Source: Akkermansiaceae bacterium (GTDB taxonomy: Bacteria; Verrucomicrobiota; Verrucomicrobiia; Verrucomicrobiales; Akkermansiaceae). From it: DNA of 36,446 nucleotides. Of this stretch, positions 1 through 7,185 are shown piece by piece. The notes beneath the pieces were generated by a model that was not told the origin of the DNA, did no database searches, and was given only the letters and a program-made list of their open reading frames with translations. The position numbers were made by a program, and so were the translations under genes. The stretch is from assembly GCA_021733795.1 (NCBI GenBank), contig JAIPKB010000029.1, forward strand, positions 1 through 36,446. The letters run 5' to 3'. Positions within the stretch are counted from its first letter, which is position 1, and every line of letters starts with the position of its first letter.

Positions 1-468
1 GAGGACTCCACGGAGGTAAGCCTCGCCGAGGATGCGACCGGCCACCGCCGGGTCATCTTTGGCCGCTTTTTCGAGCGCCTCCCGGGCCTGGGTGCGCTCG
101 GTCACGTCCTCCGAGGCGAGCAAGATGAAGGAAAGCCGGTAGGTGGAATCCTTGTGACCCGTGGCGGCGGCCTTGCGGTAATACTCAAGCGCCTTTTCAC
201 GGGATGCATCCATGCCCTGTCCGGTTTCTGAGGCGTATCCCAGGATGTAGAGGGCGTCGGCGTTGCCCTTTTCCGCCAGCGGCATCGCGAGATCGATAGC
301 CTTGGCATGCCGACCTTCCTTGAAGGCTTGAAGCGCCTCCTTGGCGGGCCCCGTGGCTTCCGTGGACAGTGCCCCAGTGGAATCCCCGACTGGAAGTGAT
401 ACCGCCGCACCAAGTTGGGCGGCGAGCAGAACGGAGCAGAACGACTGGAGCGTGAACTTCAAAAGCAT
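1..468 (-). CDS. Secreted Sel1/TPR-like repeat protein, C-terminus cut by window edge
   Basis: The frame is open from ATG 468 to the left edge, giving 156 codons with no stop, so the C-terminus is missing. Residues 1-23 look like a signal peptide: Lys, then a hydrophobic run ending in LLAAQLGAA. From about residue 45 the protein has Sel1-type helical repeats: ALQAFKEGRHAKAIDLAMPL, then GNADALYILGYASETGQGMD followed by KALEYYRKAAATGH, then a third helix pair. Sel1 repeats are protein-interaction scaffolds, and a periplasmic location is likely here. The specific role is unknown. The start is supported by a promoter ending six bases upstream (475-503). No Shine-Dalgarno sequence is visible. Family call is fairly sure; function is not. 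Confidence 0.8.
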   Translation of the reverse strand, partial: MLLKFTLQSFCSVLLAAQLGAAVSLPVGDSTGALSTEATGPAKEALQAFKEGRHAKAIDLAMPLAEKGNADALYILGYASETGQGMDASREKALEYYRKAAATGHKDSTYRLSFILLASEDVTERTQAREALEKAAKDDPAVAGRILGEAYLRGVL

Positions 469-474
469 GGCCGG

Positions 475-503
475 AGTCTAGTTGCCGGCGGAGATGCTGG
501 CAA
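475..503 (-). promoter_or_regulatory. Promoter of the Sel1 gene, probably leaderless
   Basis: On the minus strand TTGCCA (503-498), a 17-bp spacer, then TAGACT (480-475). Only six bases separate the -10 from ATG 468. With usual sigma70 spacing the transcript would start at the start codon. Confidence 0.6.
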
Positions 504-566
504 GCGGGAATTTGGACAGCGGCGGGGCGCGCTCCGTGGGTGCCGCCAGTGGATATATTCACGTAC

Positions 567-734
567 TCACTCGGTAAGCCGGATGAGGAGGCGACCTGGC
601 TCGATCTTGAATTCCTTGACGACGGTGTGTTCCTGAGGAGTGAGTTCCACCGGGGTGATCGGTCGGTTGTGCCACCACCAAAGTCCGCCGAGGATGACCG
701 CCCAATACTGGCCACTTAGTAAAAAGTCGGGTTG
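567..734 (-). pseudogene. Remnant of a small membrane-anchored protein, no start codon
   Basis: A 55-codon open stretch with protein-like composition lies between an in-frame TGA (737-735) and TGA (569-567). It has a hydrophobic segment (YWAVILGGLWWWHNRPI) followed by a polar part (PVELTPQEHTVVKEFKIEPG). No ATG, GTG or TTG gives a protein including the membrane segment. The upstream side runs straight into short repeats at 760-852. It reads like the middle of a gene whose ends are lost. The family is not identified. The stretch 469-982 holds nothing else except this remnant, the short repeats and two promoters. Confidence 0.35.
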
Positions 735-759
735 TCAGGGCCGCTTGGAGAAAGACTTC

Positions 760-852
760 CACTGAGGACACTGATACCCACTGAATACAGGATGTACATG
801 GATAACAGAGAAAAGCGCGAAGCCCTATCCGTGCCAATCCGGGTAATCCGTG
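760..852. repeat. Short interspersed repeats (CACTGA and ATCCGTG units)
   Basis: CACTGA occurs three times at 760, 769 and 779, spaced 9 and 10 bases. ATCCGTG/ATCCGGG occurs three times at 827, 837 and 846, spaced 10 and 9. The block resembles the short degenerate repeats scattered in intergenic DNA of several bacterial phyla. It codes for nothing recognisable. Confidence 0.55.
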
Positions 853-945
853 GTCAGAAATTCATAATCAAACAGTATTGGGCTGGAAGCCCGTTCTCCA
901 ACACCGCCTGGTGAAACGCGCGAGCGCGCACCCGGTGAAATCGGC

Positions 946-974
946 TTGCGCGGGCGGCCGGAGCGGGTTACACT
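946..974 (+). promoter_or_regulatory. Promoter of the HIT/hydrolase pair, probably leaderless
   Basis: TTGCGC (946-951), 17-bp spacer, TACACT (969-974). Eight bases then lead to ATG 983, so transcription should begin zero to two bases before the codon. There is no Shine-Dalgarno sequence. This placement selects ATG 983 over the in-frame ATG at 878. Confidence 0.6.
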
Positions 975-982
975 CCCGACGC

Positions 983-1330
983 ATGGCCGAGAAAACCTTG
1001 TTTGAAAAAATCCGCGACCGGGAGATCCCGGCGGCGATCCTCTATGAGGACGACCTTTGCCTGGCGTTCCGGGATATTTCGCCGCAGGCACCGGTGCACA
1101 TTCTGATTGTGCCGCGCAAGCCGATTCCGCGGATCGGATTGGCGGAGGATGCGGATGAGGCGGTGCTGGGGCGCTTGCTGCTGGCCGCCGGCCGGATCGC
1201 GCGCGCCGAGGGGGTGGTGGAGGACGGATTCCGGTTGGTGGTCAATCACGGCCGCGACGGCGGCGAGGCGGTGCCGCATCTGCATGTACACCTGCTGGCG
1301 GGCCGCCAGTTGCAATGGCCACCCGGCTGA
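983..1330 (+). CDS. HIT family (histidine triad) nucleotide-binding hydrolase, HINT type
   Basis: A 115-residue protein, the usual length of HINT-type histidine-triad hydrolases, which cleave nucleoside phosphoramidates and related nucleotide conjugates in the cytosol. Visible hallmarks are the N-terminal TLFEKIRDREIPA, the ILYEDD strand, the PVHILIVPRKPI segment, VVNHGRDGGEAVPHLHVHLL and the C-terminal Trp (LQWPPG). The HxHxH triad lies at about residues 102-106 and supplies the catalytic His. The start is set by the promoter eight bases upstream. A lipase-like gene follows 19 bases after the stop, so the two are probably cotranscribed, although no shared pathway is evident. The physiological substrate cannot be told from sequence. 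Confidence 0.9.
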   Translation: MAEKTLFEKIRDREIPAAILYEDDLCLAFRDISPQAPVHILIVPRKPIPRIGLAEDADEAVLGRLLLAAGRIARAEGVVEDGFRLVVNHGRDGGEAVPHLHVHLLAGRQLQWPPG

Positions 1331-1349
1331 GCCCCCCAGACCCCACCGG

Positions 1350-2027
1350 ATGAAACGAACGATCATCTATTTGATAGGCGGCGTGTGCGCGTCGTGCAGC
1401 TCCCCGCAGGTGCTTGGTCCGCCGCGGGTGAAGCAGGTGGTGCTGGTCCATGGTTTTGCCGAGACCGGCAGTTCCTATGGTTGGATGAAGGAGCGGCTCG
1501 AAAGCCGGGGCATGGAATGCTATGTGCCACGGATGCGCCCGGCCGACGGGCGGGGTGGGCTGGCAAACCTCGCCGAGCGGCTCAAGGCCGACATCGACCG
1601 GCGGTTCGGGCCGGACACGCCGATCGCGGTGGTGTCCTTCAGCATGGGCGGGATCGTTTCCCGCTACTACTTGCAGGAACTTGGCGGCGCCGCACGGTGT
1701 GATACGTTCATCACGATTTCGTCGCCCCACCATGGGACTTTGCTGGCCCGGTTTTATCCGACCCAGGGGGCGGCCGAGATGCGGCCCGGAAGTCCGTTTT
1801 TGGCGAGGTTGGATGCCAGCGAGAATCGGTTGGGCGACATGCCGGTGGTGTCCTATCGCACGCCGATGGATCTGGTGGTTGTGCCGCCGAGGAGTTCGGT
1901 GTGGGAGCGGGCCGAAAACCTGCAATACCCGGTGATCCTGCATCCGCTGATGCTCAGCTCGAACCGACTGGTTTCAGACGTCGAGCGGCGCTTGACCCGG
2001 GAACCGGCCGGCGGCCCGGCGCGTTGA
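1350..2027 (+). CDS. Alpha/beta hydrolase, lipase-like (triacylglycerol lipase/PGAP1-type fold)
   Basis: A 225-residue protein. The N-terminus (MKRTIIYLIGGVCASCSSPQ) is a short hydrophobic export signal with Cys at 14 and 17; it could be a lipoprotein, but the lipobox is poor. VVLVHGFAETGSSYGWM gives the HG oxyanion-hole motif. The nucleophile elbow is SFSMGG, so the usual first Gly of GxSxG is Ser. YPVILHPLMLSS holds a plausible catalytic His and PMDLVVVP a plausible Asp. The family includes esterases, lipases and acyl-transfer enzymes; the substrate is unknown. It follows the HIT gene by 19 bases without a Shine-Dalgarno sequence. Its stop codon directly abuts the stop of rlpA on the other strand. 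Confidence 0.75.
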   Translation: MKRTIIYLIGGVCASCSSPQVLGPPRVKQVVLVHGFAETGSSYGWMKERLESRGMECYVPRMRPADGRGGLANLAERLKADIDRRFGPDTPIAVVSFSMGGIVSRYYLQELGGAARCDTFITISSPHHGTLLARFYPTQGAAEMRPGSPFLARLDASENRLGDMPVVSYRTPMDLVVVPPRSSVWERAENLQYPVILHPLMLSSNRLVSDVERRLTREPAGGPAR

Positions 2028-2453
2028 TCAATCCATCGGGGCTTTCAGCACCTCAACTTTGACCGGGATCACGCCCCGGGTGACAAACCCGAGCCGTTGG
2101 GCCACGCCGATCGTCACATCGATGATCCGGCCGCGGATATACGGCCCGCGGTCGGTGATGGTGACCACCTCCGACTTGCCGTTGGCGGTGTTGATGACGC
2201 GGACCTTGGTACCCAGGGGCAGGGTTTTGTGGGCGGCGGTGGCGGCGGAGTTATCGAGCCGCCGACCGCTGGCCGTTTTGGTGCCGAAGTTGGTTTTGAT
2301 AGAGTACCACGAGGCCTTGCCGCTTTGGACGGTCTTGACCGCCCAGGAATCGGGATTTTTCGGGTTGGTGGACGCGCTGGTGGTGGAAGCGCAACTGGGG
2401 ATGAGGATGACGCCGGCGATTGCCAGGGCCACGGATTTTAGGTTCCGGGTCAT
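2028..2453 (-). CDS. rlpA: RlpA-like septal ring lytic transglycosylase family lipoprotein
   Basis: A 141-residue protein starting at ATG 2453, chosen because it places a lipoprotein signal (MTRNLKSVALAIAGVILIPS, then Cys) at the N-terminus. The mature part is a double-psi beta-barrel: KASWYSIKTNFGTKTASG, then AATAAHKTLPLGTKVRV, then VTITDRGPYIRGRIIDV, then AQRLGF. The acidic residue of TDRGPY and the conserved TAAHKTLPLG match RlpA. In characterised homologues the barrel cleaves denuded peptidoglycan strands at the septum. There is no SPOR domain, so septal recruitment cannot be assumed. A weak promoter candidate (TTGCAT 2517-2512, 17 bp, TAATGG) lies about 40 bases upstream. Confidence 0.85.
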   Translation of the reverse strand: MTRNLKSVALAIAGVILIPSCASTTSASTNPKNPDSWAVKTVQSGKASWYSIKTNFGTKTASGRRLDNSAATAAHKTLPLGTKVRVINTANGKSEVVTITDRGPYIRGRIIDVTIGVAQRLGFVTRGVIPVKVEVLKAPMD

Positions 2454-2653
2454 GTTGGTCGTAGGGGGGAGCCCCTTGGGGCGGGCACCCATTAACGGCT
2501 GTCCGGGTAGGATGCAAGCACAAATTCCAAGAAATCGTGCGGTGGCAGAATTTCTTGAAAGGTCAATCAGTGGTGGTTAAATTGAATAAATATACTGCAT
2601 GTAGTGTTTGAGTGTCAATTTTTCAGAGGCGGAGGGGAAAGTGAGAGACACCG

Positions 2654-2710
2654 GCCGAGTGAACCCGGCGCTCCGTCAGTAGCGGTCGTGGTCGGTCTTG
2701 TAGGTACCGT
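2654..2710 (-). pseudogene. Duplicated 3' end of ahcY with its hairpin
   Basis: About 77 bases (2634-2710) match 7601-7677, the end of ahcY and the sequence after it, at roughly 85 percent identity by eye. On the minus strand the copy reads DGTYKTDHDRY then TGA. The genuine AhcY ends [11 protein letters not shown] then TAA. The copy includes the post-stop hairpin (GCCGAG-TGAA-CCCGGC at 2654-2669). Upstream of the tail the similarity ends, so no ahcY gene is present. It could be a leftover of an old duplication or recombination, or a mobile 3' module. Confidence 0.6.
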
Positions 2711-2814
2711 CAGCATCCCCTCGCCTCGCCCGCGCTATGGTGGAAAACCAAACAGACCGATCGCGAAAAGGACGAGATCGACCGCAGTGGGCGCGATCCT
2801 GCATCTTCCATGGC

Positions 2815-2832
2815 CGCGTTGGCCACAACGCG
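2815..2832. repeat. GCG-type hairpin repeat, copy 1
   Basis: Perfect 7-bp stem CGCGTTG/CAACGCG with loop GCCA. It is one of five similar hairpins in this window (also 7410, 19501, 19566, 19610). Stem bases differ between copies but stay paired. Confidence 0.6.
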
Positions 2833-2930
2833 CCTGCCAAGGGACAGCCCAAGAAATCGCGCCCGATCAACAACCGCCCGAAATGTAATCTTCGGTTGCC
2901 ATCGCACCCTGAAATGGTAACGTCCACTCC

Positions 2931-3047
2931 GTGGTTGAGAATTTCTCATGCAAGGAAACCGAAAAGATCTGGAACGGGGGTCGCTCGAAGAAGCTACCGC
3001 GAGAAATGCTGGAAAGGGCCTTACCTCGCCCCATCTCACGGACATGA
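2931..3047 (+). pseudogene. HigB-type toxin fragment (N-terminal third)
   Basis: From GTG 2931 the frame reads VVENFSCKETEKIWNGGRSK, then KLPREMLERAL, then six unrelated residues and TGA 3045-3047. This matches the N-terminus of RelE-superfamily HigB ribonuclease toxins (SFACKDTEKIF, RSKKLP, RAL in typical members), which are about 90 residues long. Only about 31 family residues survive; the catalytic C-terminal part is missing. It is followed by the C-terminal half of the cognate antitoxin, as if one deletion removed the middle of the operon. Not expected to encode an active toxin. Confidence 0.65.
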
Positions 3048-3214
3048 AAAAGAGCCGCCGCCGCTGCATGCCAGAATACGATCTGCGCCTCAGCCGCGAC
3101 TTCGGTACCTCCCCCGGCTTCTGGCTCCGCCTCCAGTTGGATTTCGAACTGATGCGTGCCGAACGCGAAAATGGCGAACGGATCGCAAGCGAGGTCCAAC
3201 CCCATGCGGCATGA
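3044..3214 (+). pseudogene. HigA-type antitoxin fragment (C-terminal half)
   Basis: The frame starts at ATG 3044 (overlapping the HigB-fragment stop as ATGA) and encodes 56 residues. The matching part is PEYDLRLSRDFGTSPGFWLR then LQLDFELMRAERENGERIAS then EVQPHAA. This is the conserved C-terminal part of HigA/VapI antitoxins. The N-terminal helix-turn-helix that binds DNA is absent. With the HigB piece upstream it forms an internally deleted higBA module. A short open stretch starting in another ATGA overlap (3211) encodes about 26 residues of unknown nature. Confidence 0.7.
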
Positions 3215-3562
3215 CCCATTCCATGGAATACCCATCGAATGACGAGGAATTCACCCGCCCGCCGGTATTCACCGACCTGGTGGAACCGTAGCCCATTGCC
3301 ATCGACGGTGTTAGCTTCCAAGTCTGTTGTCCACCGTCCGTCAGCAGGAGTGCGATTATTTCTCTGACACCTTCTCTTCCATGGCGGTGTTGCTGTTGGT
3401 TGTTCGCAAATCTAGGAAATACGCTAGATCACAAATCACGTTTAACAAGCACAAAATATCAGAAAAACGTAAAGAACTAGATCACCAGTCTAGGAACAAC
3501 CAAATTCCAGGTTCCTCTGCGAGCAGAGAAACAGGACGTTCTTTTTCATTTCCTTGCTCCGG
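3215..3562. other. AT-rich non-coding stretch with inverted repeat
   Basis: No convincing gene is seen. From about 3340 the DNA is clearly more AT-rich than its surroundings. A 10-bp inverted repeat, TTGGTTGTTC (3396-3405) and GAACAACCAA (3494-3503), encloses about 90 bases. CTAGATCAC occurs twice between the arms. It could be the scar of a small mobile element or transferred DNA. No transposase remnant is recognisable. Confidence 0.4.
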
Positions 3563-6500
3563 TCATTGTCCCGTCACCTTGAGCCGCATGAACAACTTCC
3601 CGCCGGTCAGCGGCACGCTGAAGATGTGCTCGGAACCCGTTCCGGTGTCGGGCACCGCGGTCCAGCTTCCCGGCAACAGGGTCGCGCTGCACTCCCCGCC
3701 GTAGGTGATGCCGGTGACTCCGGGGGGCTGGGTGAATTCGATGACATAGTTGTCACCGACCCGCTTCCCCTGCGGCAATTGACCGGCGGTGTTCGGATCC
3801 GGATACAAGCCGAAGGCGTGTGCGATAAGGGCGGATGCCGCGTCCTGACCGGAGCTGGTGTCTGTCAGACCTTGCGGGCGGGCTGTGTTTTGGGCGGCGG
3901 CACCCGACGGCAGTCCGAAGACAGCCAGATTGTGGTGCGCCGCCGAGCCGCTGGCCTCCGTCATGCAACGCGCACCCTCAGCGAGCCCGCTCAGATCGAC
4001 TGCCACCGCGACCGCGCTCTGCGTGAGGCTGTTGTCACCTAACTGGCCGCCGGCATTGTCTCCCCAGGCGAGAAGCCTGCCATCCGCACCTAGGGCCAAG
4101 CTGTGATTTCCGCCAACCGCGATTTGTGCCAGGGTTGTGCTTGCGGTTACCGCCCCCATGTCGATGGCCACGGGGATCGAGCTTTGCGTGAGACCGGCTA
4201 CTCCCAACTGCCCATCATTGTTCCAGCCCCACGCGGACAGTGTGCCATCGGTGCACAGCGCCAGACTGTGTGAGCCACCCGCCCGGACGGACGACACCGC
4301 CTTGCCGGCCAGAGCGCCGAATCCGCCAATGGCCACCGGAACCTTGCTGGAAACCAGGCTATTGGCGCCGAGCTGGCCGTGGTTGTCGTAGCCCCAGGTG
4401 AACAATGTGCCGTCGCTGCACAGCGCCAGCGTGTGATACAGGCCCGTCGATAGAGAAGCAATCCGTTTGCCTGCGAGCGCCCCGGACGTGTCCACTGCCA
4501 CCGGGGTCGGGCTGGTGTTGGTGCTGCCGTCGCCCAGCTCGCCATCATCGTTGAAGCCCCAGGCCGCCAGTGTGCCATCATCGCACAAGGCAAAACTATG
4601 ATAGGCACCGGCCGCCACCGCCACCACCTGCTTGCCGGCAAGCGCACCTGTGGGAGCTACCAACACCGGCACGCGGCTCGTCGCTGTGTCGCCGGTGCCC
4701 AGTTGTCCATAGTTGTTGTAGCCCCAAGCCGCCACCGTGCCATCCGAGCACAGCGCGAGATTGTGGAAGGGGCCGGCGGCGATTGCAATCACCGCCTTTT
4801 CCGCGAGAACACCGGAGCGGTCCACCGCGACCGGGACACTGCTGGCCACGGCGCTGCTGTTGCCTAACTGGCCATACACATTGTAACCCCAGGCTGCGAG
4901 CGTCCCGTCCGAGCAAAGGGCCAGGCTGTGGAGATAACCCTCGGAAACCGCCGTGATCGTCTTGCCGGCCAGCACGCCCGTGGCATCGACCGGGGCTGGC
5001 ACCAGGCGTCGGGTGGTGGTGGTGTCGCCCAATTGGCCAAAATTGTTGGATCCCCACGCCACAACCCGGGTGGCAGCCCATCGCAACACCAGATCGTTGC
5101 CACCACCTCCATGGTACCAGACCACGAAATCGTAGGTAACGCCATTATATGTGAGGCCGATCAGCTGGCCCCGAGCCAGATTCGAGAAGGTGCCATCAAT
5201 GAACCCGAGGCCCGTGTTGTTGACCATGGTGAGAACGGTACCGGGGGTCGGCGCATAGTTGAGGATGATGTTGACCGGATAGCCGTCCGCCACAAACCCG
5301 TTGGCCGTCACCGGCACGTCAGAGGCCGAATTGAACACGAAGTTCTCCGGCAGTCGGGTAACTGTGATGGTATAGCTCTTGGTGGTGATGGTGTCTTCCG
5401 CCGTGACGAAGGTGGTGATCGGAGAACTGCCCACCGGCAGGCTGATGGAGGAGCTGGCAGTGCCGATGGCCACCGGCACGCCGTTGATCTGCACCGAGGC
5501 TCCCGGATGCTCGGTGACAGGTGTCACTGTGACGCTGTCCGTGGGGAAGGGGACGGTGGCGATATAGCTTGTGGTGAGTTTGTCAAACCCCGGCACCAGT
5601 GTTCCGACACTCAGGCTGAGGGCGGCGAGGCTTGCGTTGTCGCTCAGAGTGGTAAAGGTCATGTCGGCTCCGTAGGTGGTGCCACCGAAATTCGCGGCCA
5701 CCACCCGGTAATGATAGGTGGTTTCCAGAAGCAACCCGCTGATGCCCGCGCTCACCAGGGTGGTGGAAGTGCCCGTGACGGACGTCGGCGATGCAGCGAT
5801 GGTCGCACCGTAGGAGCTGGTCAGGCCGTATTGGAACGACACCGTGGTAGCAGCGCCGTTGGCATTGACACTGCCGTTGAGCGTGGCGCGCGTGCCGCTG
5901 ATCGCGGATGCCGGGAGGGAAGTCGCGCTGGGTTGCACAACGGCACCGGCAATTCGGAAGCCGATGAAGGCGGTCTCGTGCAAGTTGGACGTAGACGGGG
6001 TGCCGCTGTAGCGGCCCAAGGAGATCATGGTGGCACCGCCACCCCACCAAGGGGCCCCCCGCAGCCCGCGATTCGTGCCGTTGATGACTGCATCGTTCCA
6101 TTGATACACGTTCCCGCCCTGATCGTTGGTCCCGTAGTGACTGGCGGAATTCGCGCCGTAGGCTCCGACATCCGTCGTCCCGTAACCATTGAAATTCGCC
6201 GAGTGGGCCACCCCAATCGTGTTGCCGGCCGGCGTGTCGCACTGCATCGGATACGCCCAATAATGACTCCCGCGCTTGGTCGGATCGTAATAGGCCGCCT
6301 TATACCACTCGTTCTCGGTGGGAATCCAGACGGTGGCATTGGAGTTCTTCAGGATGATTCCGTCCATTGCCCCGTTGAGCGTGTAGGCTCCCGTTTCCGT
6401 GCTGCCGCCGCCCTGTCCGTTGTGCATCCAGTTGCAGAAGCGGGCCGCGTCGAACCAACCCACGAAGGTGATCGGCTTGTTGCCGCTGGTGCCCATGACG

Positions 6501-6838
6501 GAATACGAAAAATTCCCGGAACTGCCGCTTTTGAGAATCCCCGCAATGGTGGCCTGGATTGCCATTTGCCAGTTGTAGAGCTTGTAGGGATCGCTCTTGG
6601 CCACCGCGTTGAGGAACTCGCAATACTGGCTGATGGTCGTGTCGTTTTGCGCGATCTGGTAGGCGTAATTGACTGAGCCGTAGCCGGAAGTACCGTCGCC
6701 CATGACAACTGTGTCAGCCGGATTGTTGAGATCGCCGACGGTGACCCATTCGATGTTCACCGTGGCGAAGGCGGGCAGGGCGAGTGCCATGCCAGCCAGC
6801 ACGGCCAGTACTAGGTTTGCGGGCAGTAGATTTCTCAT
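3563..6838 (-). CDS. Secreted multidomain protein: FGE-sulfatase fold, Fn3-like, cadherin-like sandwich, seven RCC1 repeats
   Basis: A 1091-residue protein. Residues 1-25 are a signal peptide (VLAVLAGMALALPAFA). About 27-300 is a formylglycine-generating-enzyme/SUMF1 fold (NKPITFVGWFDAARFCNWMH, VWIPTENEWYKAAYYDP, GNVYQWNDAV, GLRGAPWW, IGFRIAG). About 300-395 is an Fn3-like module and 403-495 a cadherin-like beta-sandwich. About 590-960 holds seven RCC1 repeats of the form AWGxNxxGQLG...LALCSDGT, enough for a closed seven-bladed propeller. The tail ends in GGKLFMRLKVT, common in large verrucomicrobial extracellular proteins. The last segment of the FGE-like domain lacks the catalytic Cys pair, so enzyme activity is unlikely. 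Probably a cell-surface binding or adhesion protein. It stands alone, with no operon partner. Confidence 0.85.
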   Translation of the reverse strand: MRNLLPANLVLAVLAGMALALPAFATVNIEWVTVGDLNNPADTVVMGDGTSGYGSVNYAYQIAQNDTTISQYCEFLNAVAKSDPYKLYNWQMAIQATIAGILKSGSSGNFSYSVMGTSGNKPITFVGWFDAARFCNWMHNGQGGGSTETGAYTLNGAMDGIILKNSNATVWIPTENEWYKAAYYDPTKRGSHYWAYPMQCDTPAGNTIGVAHSANFNGYGTTDVGAYGANSASHYGTNDQGGNVYQWNDAVINGTNRGLRGAPWWGGGATMISLGRYSGTPSTSNLHETAFIGFRIAGAVVQPSATSLPASAISGTRATLNGSVNANGAATTVSFQYGLTSSYGATIAASPTSVTGTSTTLVSAGISGLLLETTYHYRVVAANFGGTTYGADMTFTTLSDNASLAALSLSVGTLVPGFDKLTTSYIATVPFPTDSVTVTPVTEHPGASVQINGVPVAIGTASSSISLPVGSSPITTFVTAEDTITTKSYTITVTRLPENFVFNSASDVPVTANGFVADGYPVNIILNYAPTPGTVLTMVNNTGLGFIDGTFSNLARGQLIGLTYNGVTYDFVVWYHGGGGNDLVLRWAATRVVAWGSNNFGQLGDTTTTRRLVPAPVDATGVLAGKTITAVSEGYLHSLALCSDGTLAAWGYNVYGQLGNSSAVASSVPVAVDRSGVLAEKAVIAIAAGPFHNLALCSDGTVAAWGYNNYGQLGTGDTATSRVPVLVAPTGALAGKQVVAVAAGAYHSFALCDDGTLAAWGFNDDGELGDGSTNTSPTPVAVDTSGALAGKRIASLSTGLYHTLALCSDGTLFTWGYDNHGQLGANSLVSSKVPVAIGGFGALAGKAVSSVRAGGSHSLALCTDGTLSAWGWNNDGQLGVAGLTQSSIPVAIDMGAVTASTTLAQIAVGGNHSLALGADGRLLAWGDNAGGQLGDNSLTQSAVAVAVDLSGLAEGARCMTEASGSAAHHNLAVFGLPSGAAAQNTARPQGLTDTSSGQDAASALIAHAFGLYPDPNTAGQLPQGKRVGDNYVIEFTQPPGVTGITYGGECSATLLPGSWTAVPDTGTGSEHIFSVPLTGGKLFMRLKVTGQ

Positions 6839-6983
6839 AACGGATGGTAGCTATTGGGATTGTTCATGGTGAGCTGGACCCCGAAGTTCGGCCGCAGGGC
6901 AGCTAACCTAAGCTATGGTGGCTGGGAGCGGGAAAGATGTAATGGCGCATGGTGGCGGAGTCAATGACGATCCGAGTGGGCGC

Positions 6984-7069
6984 GGCAGTCGGTTCCGAAA
7001 TCCGGCAGTCGGTTCCGAAATCCGGCAGCCGGAGTGGAGGCAGCCGGAGTGGAGGCTGCCGGATTTCGG
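6984..7069. repeat. Nested tandem and inverted repeats
   Basis: GGCAGTCGGTTCCGAAATCC occurs twice in tandem (6984-7003, 7004-7023). A 15-bp unit, GGCAGCCGGAGTGGA, is also repeated in tandem (7024-7038, 7039-7053). The second copy's end plus the next bases (CCGAAATCCGGCAGCC, 7015-7030) is perfectly inverted at 7054-7069. No long ORF reads convincingly through it. Confidence 0.8.
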
Positions 7070-7108
7070 TCGCCGCGGGGGGCTTGCGCTGGCTGGGGCG
7101 CCAACATA

Positions 7109-7185
7109 GGGTTGTTCACAAGCTGCGGGCACCGAGAATGGGCCCCTAAAGTTCGTCGGAGGTGACCGCAGCTTGTGAACAACCC
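7109..7185. repeat. Perfect 20-bp inverted repeat around a 37-base core
   Basis: The left arm 7109-7128 begins GGGTTGTTCACAAGC. The right arm 7166-7185 is its exact reverse complement. The 37-base centre (7129-7165) has no coding signal. The layout fits a miniature inverted-repeat element or a long stem-loop. No flanking direct repeat is evident. Confidence 0.7.

Noticed and set aside
878..982. Upstream in-frame ATG 878 as start of the HIT protein
   Set aside because: It would add 35 residues unlike the family and lies upstream of the promoter at 946-974.
4928..6676. Long open frame opposite the RCC1/FGE gene
   Set aside because: Composition is typical of an antisense shadow in GC-rich DNA, and the opposite strand has clear domains and a signal peptide.
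6984..7069. CRISPR array
   Set aside because: Units are directly adjacent without spacers, occur only twice each, and no cas genes are present.
7109..7185. Integron attC site
   Set aside because: The arms start with GTTGTTC, which does not fit the GTTRRRY core, the repeat is perfect with no extrahelical bases, and no integrase is near.
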